Source: Epiperipatus broadwayi
Lineage: Eukaryota; Onychophora; Udeonychophora; Euonychophora; Peripatidae
Assembly (NCBI GenBank): GCA_028023455.1
Contig: JAQFVV010000113.1
Span: 1,287,268 to 1,351,267 of the forward strand
Direction: 5' to 3'
Length of the DNA stretch: 64,000 nt
The translations under genes were made by a program, and so were the position numbers. The notes beneath the pieces were generated by a model. The model saw only the letters and a program-made list of their open reading frames with translations. It was not told where the DNA came from and did no database searches. Shown piece after piece: positions 11,289 through 19,660 of the stretch (position 1 is the first letter of the stretch; the number at the start of each line of letters is the position of its first letter).

Positions 11289-11406
11289 GAGTAGGCATTA
11301 TATAGGGATTTTATGCACAAGCCTTCTTGCATCCATTGATTACTCTGTTTAGCACAGGTGGCAATACTGTATGGAGAGTTTTGCTCTGTTTATTTAAATT
11401 CACTAA

Positions 11407-11603
11407 TGTGTTGTTGTAACTATATGAAATATAATTAATATATTTAATATAAGTAAAATATACGTATATGAATTAATAAATTTTTGATGGTAAAAATATT
11501 TTATATTTTCAATCATTTGAAAAACTCAATAAACCACTAAACTCCTAAAGGGTGAAATGCCTAAGCTATAGATTATGTTTAAATACAACATTATATCCAA
11601 CTC
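11407..11603. other. AT-rich spacer
   Basis: Nothing recognised. Confidence 0.5.
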
Positions 11604-11726
11604 AACTTTATTATTTTGATGAAGCATTGGTGGCCGAGTGGTTAGCACAGCTGCCTTACAAGTAGTTGTCCCAGGATTCGCTTCCTGGCCGACGCTTTGA
11701 CGCATAAAAAAAACTTTGTTATTTTG
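11604..11726 (+). repeat. tRNA-derived SINE with target-site duplication
   Basis: The tRNA-like part (11,624-11,696) starts GCATTGGTGGCCGAGTGG (A box TGGCCGAGTGG) and contains GGATTCGCTTCC (B-box-like). The 7-bp acceptor stem (GCATTGG with CCGACGC) largely pairs, and the anticodon arm CTGCCTTACAAGTAG gives loop CTTACAA with anticodon TAC. It ends GACGCATAAAAAAAA. AACTTTATTATTTTG (11,604-11,618) and AACTTTGTTATTTTG (11,712-11,726) form a 15-bp target-site duplication with one mismatch. Three related copies with other anticodon-loop sequences occur in the window, so this is a SINE and not a working tRNA gene. Confidence 0.85.
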
Positions 11727-12039
11727 CTTCTATGTTAATATTCAAAATATTGTAGAAACATCTGCAGCCAATAATATTAAAAATTTTGTTTAACAATACT
11801 TAAAAGTAAATGCATTAATAAAAAAATATTTTAAAACTCAAATGTGGAATATGAGTCACAGATACATTTTTTTTTAATTTTAGATTTTTAAAGATAGTTA
11901 ACCATGTAAAAACATTACAAAATAATGATTTTCTAGAATTTTAAAGAAATTTTATAAAATTAAGGCAATCATGAATATTTGGTAGACATACTGATTATAA
12001 AGATTATTCTGGAGTTATATCAACCTGAAATAAATTGCT

Positions 12040-12352
12040 TTTAGTATTCTCAACATCACATGATCACCTCTTATACTAGCACATAATTGTTATTAAATAA
12101 AGAAAAACATACAGTAGTGCCATCCTGTTCCAACCAGAGTAATCTTAGGATCCTAAGATCTAGGTGCAGTGCTCTTAGATCCAAGGCTCCTCACTGATGA
12201 AGGCCACAAGCCAGAAACTAGTCTGGGGATATTGGATGAGTAGGCATTAGATAGGGATTTTATGCACAAACCTTCTGGCATCCATTGATTACTCTGGTTG
12301 GCACAGGGTGGTACTATTGTCTGGAGAGTTTTGCCTTGTTTAGTATTCTCAA
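12040..12352 (+). mobile_element. Hammerhead retroposon, short form with 14-bp target-site duplication
   Basis: TTTAGTATTCTCAA is repeated exactly at 12,040-12,053 and 12,339-12,352. The 285-bp insert begins CATCACATGATCACC and ends GAGAGTTTTGCCTTG, the same end pair as the 10.2-kb element. Positions 12,068-12,146 are a diverged reverse complement of the right end (about 12,283-12,335), and the hammerhead lies between. This is the copy whose ribozyme core is best preserved. It is noncoding; the clean duplication implies insertion through target cleavage rather than genomic duplication. Confidence 0.85.
12178..12237 (+). ncRNA. Hammerhead ribozyme, type I, core intact
   Basis: Outer stem I ATCCAA (12,179-12,184) pairs with TTGGAT (12,232-12,237), and inner stem I TCCTCA (12,188-12,193) pairs with TGGGGA (12,224-12,229, one G.U). 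The core CTGATGA is at 12,194-12,200. Stem II is GGC/GCC with loop CACAA and a flanking A.A mismatch. GAAA is at 12,214-12,217. Stem III is only AC-TA-GT, and the cleavage-site C is 12,223. All invariant core residues of the hammerhead consensus (CUGANGA, GAAA, UH) are present. ACTAGT is self-complementary, so two RNAs could share an extended stem III; very short stem III hammerheads are known to act as dimers. Activity is inferred. Confidence 0.8.
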
Positions 12353-13093
12353 TAGTAGACCATTTGGCTGCTATTACAATAACTTTGTTAATCTATTATA
12401 AAAATATAAATAAATAAAGTTTTATTATTATTTTCAGGATTTTCATCATGTCAGTTTTTCTAAGTTCCATCAATGTATTGGACAGCATGCAATACTATGG
12501 CATTTTAAGTCCAGAAATAAAAAATATTTAATATTCTTTATAAAAGAATCAATCCATTATCAATAAAGAGCAAACAATGTCAATATATATTTCATTAAAA
12601 CAAATATAAATCATAGATTGGGTCTAGTCTCATCAGTATAAATGCAACATTCCACTTAACATGTTCTTTAAAACTATTCTTTCTAAAAATTGATTTATTC
12701 TCATTTACCTATATAATTAACATAATTAAGTATAGCATCTTATCTACTACAAATTTTATTATCAAGCTATTTATTTGTACTAAAAATATGTCTATACTTT
12801 TTGTTATATACTCATTAACTGATTTCCATGCTTCAGTAAGAAAAATTTGTGAGTACAGTTTCAATAAGAATGTATATTTTTTCATAATTTTAAATATATT
12901 AAAGATGACAAATTTTTTTAAGATCAATTTCTAACAGATGTGTGGCATTAGTTTCTAAGAATTTTTTTTTTACTTTCCTACATAACTATTTATGGATAGC
13001 TAGAGATATCAATGGATACTGTATGATAATAATATTATATTCACTCTTCTATAAAAATTCTGACTTATGGCTTTAATAAAAAAATATTGATTA
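12353..13093. other. AT-rich noncoding DNA
   Basis: No gene is supported; the 72-codon minus-strand frame at 12,709-12,927 is AT-driven. Confidence 0.5.
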
Positions 13094-13455
13094 CTAAGCT
13101 AAAACAGGCAAAACTCACTATACATATTGCCACACACAGCAAGCTAGGTAATCAATGGATGCCAGAAGGCTTGTGCATAAAATCCCCATCTAGTGCCTAC
13201 TCATCCAATATCCCCAGACTAGTTTCTGGCTTGTGGCCTTTGTCAGTGAGGAGCCTTGGATCTGAGAGCACTGCACCTAGATCTTAGGATATTGGATGAG
13301 TAGGCACTAGATGGGGATTTTGTGCACAAGCCTTCTGGCATCCATTGATTACTCTAGCTTGCTGTCTGTGGGAATATATATAGTGAGTTTTGCCTGTTTT
13401 AACAACAGTTATACACAAGCATAAGAAATGGTGGTCATGTGATGTTTATTGGCTT
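13094..13455 (-). mobile_element. Hammerhead retroposon, palindromic copy
   Basis: The arms at about 13,099-13,213 and 13,288-13,405 are reverse complements (CCAGAAGGCTTGTGCA and its inverse TGCACAAGCCTTCTGG), with a central 75-bp segment carrying the hammerhead. The right end CATGTGATG is the inverse of the conserved CATCACATG end. Possible flanking repeats (CTAAGCTAA and CTTAAGCTAA) are too short to rely on. The 66-codon frame here has no biological meaning. Confidence 0.75.
13203..13262 (-). ncRNA. Hammerhead ribozyme motif, type I (core G8 mutated)
   Basis: On the minus strand: GATCCAA, GGC, TCCTCA, core CTGACAA, GGC/GCC stem II, GAAAC-TA-GTC, TGGGGA, TTGGAT. All helices pair, but the core has A at position 8. 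The change matches CpG decay of an ancestral CTGACGA. Confidence 0.7.
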
Positions 13456-13599
13456 AAGCTAATACATCTAGAAGACAATTTTACACTCTTCAAACTATTA
13501 AAAATAAACCCTATATTTTGAACCCATTCAAACTGTTATTTTTTATTTATGTAAGTCTGATAGTAGAGCAGTCACTAAACTTTAGTGCCCTTAGCATTA

Positions 13600-13985
13600 T
13601 ATAAATGCTAAACATATCAACAAATGTCCTCATTACTTTTTTTTTACCCCTTACATTGATTTCAAAAGCTAATCATTTCATTCTACTCCATATGTTTAAG
13701 CAATTACTTGACATAAGATTTCAAATTCCAGTTTTATTAATAAAAGACTAATACTATATTTCAGTGCAAATTATTTACTCAAGCTTAAAATATACAATTG
13801 ATTTTTTGCAAATTTCACAAATCTGGGCAGACTCTAATTCACATCACCACACCCAAATTTACCCACAGTTCTTTCATTTTTCACATGTTCTCCAATTCTA
13901 GCTTTAAAATTTTTCATGATAATTTTAAAATAATTTCTGGTGTGATCAAAAGCATTTTGTATAACTATGGAGACTGTTTGTAACA
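13600..13985 (-). pseudogene. Inverted endonuclease fragment of an RTE-type LINE
   Basis: The minus strand reads KARIGEHVKNERTVGKFG and then a piece like GDVN.S.PRFVKFAKNQ. This matches the RTE apurinic-type endonuclease around its catalytic GDFNAKIG segment, followed by V.G.GERNERG and LIEFC...N. It lies head-to-head with the plus-strand reverse transcriptase starting about 14,040, so the 5' part of the same LINE appears inverted. The segment is decayed, and the C-terminal endonuclease motif (SDH) was not found. Confidence 0.6.
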
Positions 13986-15065
13986 GATTAAACACAAAAA
14001 ATGATTACTGATTAGTGAGATATAAAATGCATGTTAATGAAAAACATGAGAGAAGAAACTTATTAAAAAAGACAGATGATATTCTTAATCTTCAGAAATA
14101 TTCCAGTGAATTTAGGATAGAATGTAGTAATCATTTTAAAATAGTAACCGACTTTGAATATGGTTAAAATTTAACTGAAATCAATAAGAAGATAATTGAT
14201 ATTCTATTAAGAACTCACCAAATTTATTTGATACAAAAAGAAGCAGCAGTTGGATCAATGAATTCTCAACTGCTATAAGGAGAGAAGGAATATGAAAATA
14301 ATTCGAAATATTCTATTAAAATATTGAATATTTGGAGTTCTGAAAAATAGTAAGAAAAAGAATTAATGATTTGAAGATGAAGGCTATGTTTAAAAGTCTA
14401 AACCGCAGTCCAGATATTAGAAGAAAAATTGCAGCCCTTATTAAAAAAGAGATAAATCATAAAATATGCAAAAGAGTTTACAGAAAATTATATAATAATA
14501 AATAATAAAAAAACAACAAAAATAATTGCTGCAATTACTACATATTTTGAACTGGCTGCATTTGAAATAAAGTTAGAAGACATGCAATTAGATTTATGAA
14601 AAAAAGGAAGGCTCTAGTAAATGTAGGAATTAGTATTATCATCTTAAAAGAAGTAGATGAAGTAAAAAAAATGTTGGAAAAACCATGTAACAAATGTATA
14701 AATGATAAAGGTATATCATTGGAAGAATTCAATAATAATACTTCTATTTAAGAAAGGTTATAAAGAAGATATTAGAAATTACAGATCTATCAATCTTCTA
14801 GGAGTTCTATAAAAACACTATTAAGGTAATTCAAACCAACCCAAAACACAAGATGGTTATAAAAGTGGTTCTACATATCCAAATACTGAGAGATGTTATA
14901 GTACAACTATTGAATATGAAAAGGCATTCAATTCTATAAATATGTTCATGGTAATTAAAGCTTGAAACCATCAATATATCAACCTAGAATGTTATAAAAT
15001 TCTAAAGGATATTTATCAACATGCAATAACTGTGATTATAATATATTGTGAATCTATTATTATAT

Positions 15066-15325
15066 ATAGAGCTCACAAATAAGCTTTTAACAAGCTTTGC
15101 AGAATATCCCCAACCCCAGACCAGTTTCTGCTACTAGCTTCCTCAACGAGGTAGTAAGATATTCAAGAATTAGATTAAAAATATCAGGACATGCCCACCA
15201 CTTTATCTAATGGATAACTATTAAGTAGAAAATCTGAAATTTTCAGAAATTCATACGTCTTCCAATCCAGATATCCAGCTTAAATAACCATATGGGACTG
15301 AACCTAGTTCAGATACACTATATAT
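15066..15325 (-). mobile_element. Hammerhead retroposon (subfamily B) inserted in the RTE LINE
   Basis: It begins AGAGCTCACAAATAAGC, as at 38.4 kb, and splits the LINE between reverse transcriptase motif B and the motif C region. Read on the minus strand, the hairpin motif CTGAACTAGGTTCAG and CCCATATGG lie upstream of the hammerhead, the same order as in the 10.2-kb element (CTGAACTGAGTTCAG, CCCATATGAC). This ties subfamilies A and B together despite little identity elsewhere. Short TATATA sequences flank it, but a duplication is not certain. Confidence 0.75.
15102..15164 (-). ncRNA. Hammerhead ribozyme motif, subfamily B
   Basis: On the minus strand, outer stem I GAATATC pairs with GATATTC (7 bp) and inner stem I ACCTCG pairs with TGGGGT. 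The core reads TTGAGGA (C3 changed to T). Stem II is GCT-AGT-AGC with the same flanking A.A as subfamily A, then GAAAC, TG, GTC. Relative to subfamily A, stem II (GGC/GCC to GCT/AGC), the sixth inner stem I pair (U-A to A-U) and the whole outer stem I have changed on both sides while keeping pairing. This covariation supports a selected RNA fold. Confidence 0.75.
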
Positions 15326-16200
15326 TAATAATTTTAGCGATAGTGAATTTAAAAAATTAATATTGAGAAGGGCTTACAACAAATGATTCAATATCTCTAA
15401 AGTTTTTAAGAGCAGATTACAAAAAAAACAACACTTTATGAACTAAATTAAAAGCTAAGATAATAAATGTAAATGGAAATTATTTAAGTCATCTAGATTT
15501 TTTAAATGATGTGGTTGTTTACCACATAATGCTTCAAAACTCCAGGAAATATCAAAAATTATTCCTTTTTTGATATTTCAAGACTAAGAGATGAATTCCA
15601 AAAAGACTACAGTAATGTTCAACAATTTTTTTCATAAGAAAAAAACAAAGATCAATAATCATGGATTAAAAAAAGCTAACAACTACAAATATCTTCATCA
15701 GGTTATCAATACAGTGGAAACTTAATGTATAAATTAATCATAAAATTAATTTTATGCTGAGTGTTTTTGGTAGAAACAATTTAATTTTAAAAGATAATAT
15801 GACTGTATATTCAAAAAGGAAGGTTTTTTAGTAGATGTGATTTATAAATTTTCATTTATAGATCTGATACTTGAATTATTAACAGAAGAGCAACAGAGAT
15901 TTCAGGGCACTCAAAGAATTACAGAGAGATGAATGTTGTAAAAACAAAAAGGAATCAAAATTGAAATATTTTAGGTAGAAAACAAACACTTATTATTAAT
16001 ATCATTGAAAAAATTAAAAGCCTGAGGAGTGGAGCTGAATTGAACACTTTGTTAGAAGTGGTAATATATAGACAGTTGATGTCCTAAACTGGATTCCAGA
16101 AGAGATTACATGTAAAATAGACAAATGCAATAAGAAAGATTAAATATCAATCTTCATAGTGGAGTGGATTGAAAATGCTTGAAAATAATGATGATTATAA

Positions 16201-16925
16201 TAGATAATTATGGATCAAAAGAGAAATACTTATGAGAATGTAATAAATGAATGTAAATAGAAAATGTTAAGAGTTGTTTTACTGGCATAAATCATTCTAG
16301 TTAATATATGAAAGCAAACTATCATTAGCATAAAACTGAAGTCATAGAAATATATAATTATTAATCTAGTTTTAGATGTATATAATTAAACAAGCAGGTT
16401 ATCTTGGATTCAGTAATTTTAAAAAAATTTTAATAACTGACTATTAATGGGGACTACTAATTTCAACTTTAGATCCAATTTTATCACTAATGAATGTGAT
16501 ACGCCATAATCAAGACTACAGTGTAATTCTAATAGCAGAAGGCAGCACAAGTAGATGGGTCTTTTAAATATAGTGAAATAATTTAGTCCTGAATGCATAT
16601 AATAAATAAAAGCATAAAACTATCATGAGATGTTTTGTTGTTTATGTTTAGTTTCACCGGTCAAAAAAAAAAAATGGAGATTGTAGATATAATTTTAATT
16701 TTCCAATTATAGATAGTACCCCATCACATTGTAGAAATAAAAAAATAGTAATGTGCACAATTTTACAGGTTTGGTATTTCTAAATTTACCAAAAATTAAT
16801 TTTTAGCATTTAAAAATATTTGATTTTTTTAGAAAATCATATAAATATTGTATTAGTTAGCTAGCCTTCGTTATGAATTAAAAAAAGATATAAGCGATCT
16901 TTAAAAGAATTTAAAAATGTTTCAT
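16201..16925. other. AT-rich noncoding DNA
   Basis: No gene or repeat recognised. Confidence 0.5.
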
Positions 16926-16990
16926 TTTATTGTATATAGTTGTTCCAAGAAATTTTATTTAACAAACCTATGAAATTACATTTATACAGA

Positions 16991-17081
16991 AAAACAAATT
17001 GTTCAATAGTTATATCACAAGAAAACAAATTGCTCAATAGTTATATCACAAGAAAACAAATTGTTCAATAGTTATATCACT
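16991..17081 (-). repeat. 31-bp tandem repeat at the LINE 3' end, three copies
   Basis: Units begin at 16,991, 17,022 and 17,053 with AAAACAAATTGTTCAATAG; the middle unit has GCTC for GTTC. They lie inside the target-site-duplicated LINE, between the last coding-like stretch and its 3' terminus, so they are probably part of the LINE 3' untranslated region. Confidence 0.85.
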
Positions 17082-17815
17082 TGTACTTGATAACAGATGT
17101 CTCGGCAAATGTTAGTGGGAGTATCTGTCATCTTGAATGACAGTTTGAGTGTTTTATGAAGCTGTTTGTGCTTAGTAATGGTGCATTTTCTTGGGTTATT
17201 GCATAATTTGCCTCTAGAAATAATATGGGTGTGAATGTCAGAAAGCCAGCCTATATGCTGTTGTATGCAGTTAATGCGGAGAAGTCTCTTGGATGTTAAC
17301 ATGCATTTATTCCATTATGGAGTCTGTGCAGGGAGCTCAAACAGCATCCAGGTCTCAGTGAATGCATAATGTGATGACAGGCTTTCATCTCGTTTTTTGA
17401 TTCTGGTTATAGTTTTGATAAAATGTTGTACTGCATCTATGTGACTTCCATCAAATGCTAGCCTGCACCGAACTAACCAGATGGAATATGTTAGGAATGT
17501 GGAAAGCCTAATCCATGCAAAGGTTTTGGTGCCAATGCAGCGCTGAATGGAGGTAATCATTTGATAACTGATTTTGGATTTGGCTTGGATGAGGTAACGA
17601 ATGTTGCTGAAGTAGGGGCACACATTTATGATGTGATCAAAAGTTTCAAAATCATGCCTACGTAGCTGACAGTAGGGATCAATATTGCTGAACCCTCGTC
17701 TATTCACCAGGAACCATTTTGTGGGAAGTGCATCAAGATTTATCTTGATAATAAGATCAAGAAATTTCGGTTCAAGATTCCAAAACTTAAATTGAGTTAT
17801 TATCTTTTTGTTTGT
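17072..17815 (-). pseudogene. LINE ORF2 C-terminal remnant (zf-RVT-like region)
   Basis: An open stretch of 130 codons (17,315-17,707) extends upstream in frame to about 17,815 and is followed by a second open stretch (17,072-17,302) after one stop. The zf-RVT-type pattern C-X2-C-X7-H-X4-C seen in the long LINE (CNLCHRDSETQNHLFFSC) is here C-X2-R-X7-H-X4-C. The downstream 76-codon stretch may be the end of the protein or 3' untranslated sequence. Only the C-terminal fifth of ORF2 is present, so it is inactive. Confidence 0.75.
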
Positions 17816-17834
17816 TGTTTATTGTATATAGTTG

Positions 17835-19264
17835 AGGTCAAATAGACATTTGTTGAGTCTATTTGTTTCGCGCGTAAAGTATTTTGTTTTAAACTTTTTT
17901 TTTTTGAAAGTTGTTGAGATTAAAATCTTTGATTAACGTTTAAGTGAAAGGTCATTTTAAATTAAAAAAAGTTGATGGTTGAAATAATATAGACAATTAT
18001 TTTAGTTTTAATATTTGTGCGCTAATATGTATTTAAAAGAACAAGGGAGATGTAAGATTTAAATTTAATAAAATTAATTATTTACGTTATATTTTTATTA
18101 TTATTTGTTAATATTAAAGTTAATTTTAGAAACGTTCGAAAACAAATAAAGTTCAAGGCATGTGTGCGAGTATGCAAAGCTGACAATGGAAAATTTTGAA
18201 CATGACATGGTTTCTAGAAGACAACAATAGTAATTTCGAACACCATTAATTTTGCAGTAGGGGGGGGGGGCGTTTATCCTTAACAAAGAAAAGAAAACTT
18301 GGTACTTGATAAGAAACTTTCAGTCCAACTAGATCGTGTTCTTTTAGTATATATATTTTTATTTTTTTGTCTTCTTTTAGTATAGTTTTTTAAAATGACA
18401 ATAATAGTAAAGTTAATAACCATGATAGTCAGCTAAATGAATGGGAAGCCTCCATTCCAGTTGCCTACATTATTGCTGAGTCTCCATGTTAAAATAAAAC
18501 AAAAGCCTAAAATAAAATAAAAGCTTATCTAACAAAAAATGAAATTATATTTTCTAAACCTAAGCACTGAAGAAATTACATTTTAAAAATATCCAGAGGG
18601 AGAATGTTATTGCATGGATCAATTAATAGTTTATCAACATTTCCAAGAATTCCTTCATTTTTACATCCACTTGTAATCATCTTCTAAACAAGTTTCGGGA
18701 ACAATAATCTAGAACTTTAAAATTTTTTTTAACCAAGATGGACTTTCTTTAGTAATCATCACCAGGGTAACCCATTGAAAAGCAGACGAAAATGAATTTT
18801 GAATTTAGGACTTTAAATAAAAAAAAAAGACATTATTTCCTTTGATAATAACTTTATTATGAATTGTTGCTATGCATTTTTTTCTCTTAGATCTCCTAAA
18901 GAAGCATTCTTTTAAAATAGCAAAGATAATATTTAAAAAAAAATTTTTTTTTTTTGCTTAATATGGAATATATATTTGCAAACATCCTAGATAATAATTT
19001 TTGGTGTGAATGGTTATACTTACTAAGGGTTATATAATGATTATTAAAATGTTTATCGTTATAAATTTTTAAATCTTACAATAGGTCATTCCAGGCTAAA
19101 AGAAATCATGTTGATGTTTAGTTGGCCATTCAGGATACAAATATTAGAAGTAAGGCGTTGATAAACTTAGTTTGTTAGGCGAATAATCTGAATAGTTGTC
19201 TTCGTATACTTGGTATTATCATACGCGTTAATATATATAATTTTTATTTGTATAAGAGATAAAT
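17835..19264. other. AT-rich noncoding DNA
   Basis: A 10-base G run lies at about 18,259-18,269. No gene recognised; the 61-codon minus frame at 18,101-18,286 has no motif. Confidence 0.5.
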
Positions 19265-19660
19265 ATAGGGGATTTGAACACAGACTTTCAAGCATCCTTC
19301 ATCTATCCACACTATCTCATATCACTGATACACAAGACCACATACATGTAGAAAAGATAAAATAATCACCAAGTCACGTATTTCATGCTGAACCAGCACT
19401 CATTAATTGGTCCAGATTATTATCTGCCACATATATATATAATCAATGCAGATGATAATCTGGACCAATTGATGAGTACTGGTTCAGCACGAAATACGTA
19501 TATTGGTGATTATTTTATCTTTTCTACATGTGCGTGATCAAGGGTATCAGTGATGTGAGATAGGGTGGATAGATGAAGAGTGCTTGAAAGTCTGTATTCA
19601 AATCCCCTATATTTAGAATTAAGCTCCAGGTATATGAAGAATGCCTGTATTTCAAATATT
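19265..19660. repeat. Family S repeat, near-perfect palindrome
   Basis: The arms at 19,268-19,430 and 19,441-19,613 are reverse complements over about 160 bp (GAACCAGCACTCATTAATTG and its inverse), separated by only about 10-15 bp. Each arm is the 3' half of family S: GATAATCTGGACCAA, TATTGGTGATTATTT, the tRNA-like end and TCAAATCCCCTATA. The right side continues into the tail AAGCTCCAGGTATATGAAG shared with the 7.4-kb copy. A hairpin of this length would be unstable in cloning and assembly. Confidence 0.85.

Larger units (their letters stand above)
10223..11406. mobile_element. Hammerhead retroposon, multimeric and inverted, with target-site duplication
   Basis: The element (about 10,239-11,390) is flanked by TATTTAAATTCATTAA on the left (10,223-10,238) and TATTTAAATTCACTAA on the right (11,391-11,406), a 16-bp target-site duplication with one mismatch. 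Inside, positions 10,283-10,764 are the reverse complement of about 10,910-11,392, with a loop of about 145 bp. Three hammerhead motifs lie at 10,387-10,446 (minus), 10,773-10,832 (plus) and 11,229-11,288 (plus). The two plus-strand cleavage sites are 456 nt apart, which would be the monomer length of a self-cleaved tandem transcript. There is no protein-coding capacity. The left end begins GCATCACATGATCAC and the right end is GAGAGTTTTGCTCTG; the 12-kb copy has equivalent ends. Confidence 0.8.
14040..16200 (+). pseudogene. Decayed RTE-type LINE, reverse transcriptase and 3' end
   Basis: Across shifting plus-strand frames the expected RTE order is visible. RIECSNHFKIVTDFEYG is the linker after the endonuclease. 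EEVKKML.KPCNKC and then [20 protein letters not shown] fits reverse transcriptase motif 2 (KKGDK.D..NYRPISLL). EYEKAFNSINMFMVIKA is motif A (E.AFDS). YKILKDIYQHAITVI follows, then LSHLDFLNDVVVYH where the FADD-type motif C should be (catalytic D pair lost), YKYL.Q.I, and FGRNNLILK, TERWM and VLNWIP near the C-terminus. The 3' end has GATGATTATAATA. Numerous stops and indels make it inactive. A hammerhead retroposon interrupts it at about 15,066-15,325. Confidence 0.8.
16926..17834 (-). mobile_element. 5'-truncated L1/Tx1-like LINE with 17-bp target-site duplication
   Basis: TTTATTGTATATAGTTG occurs exactly at 16,926-16,942 and 17,818-17,834 and bounds an 875-bp insert. On the minus strand the insert encodes the C-terminal end of a LINE ORF2. 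FKFWNLEPKFLDLIIKINLD is followed by a degraded zinc-knuckle-like region (DPYCQLRRHDFETFDHIINV, with the second cysteine changed to R), then FAWIRLSTFL and IKKRDESLSSHYAFTETWM. The same order is seen in the copy at 49.7-50.8 kb and, up to the zinc region, in the long LINE at 52-57 kb. The 5' end is truncated in the way expected of target-primed reverse transcription. Confidence 0.85.

Noticed and set aside
11624-11696. Working tRNA gene
   Set aside because: A cloverleaf is nearly possible, but four related copies with different anticodon loops, A-rich tails and target-site duplications show a SINE.
13087-13287. 66-codon plus-strand protein
   Set aside because: It lies entirely within a hammerhead retroposon and has no counterpart frame in the other copies.
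14538-14732. 64-codon minus-strand frame
   Set aside because: It is antisense to the RTE reverse transcriptase remnant.
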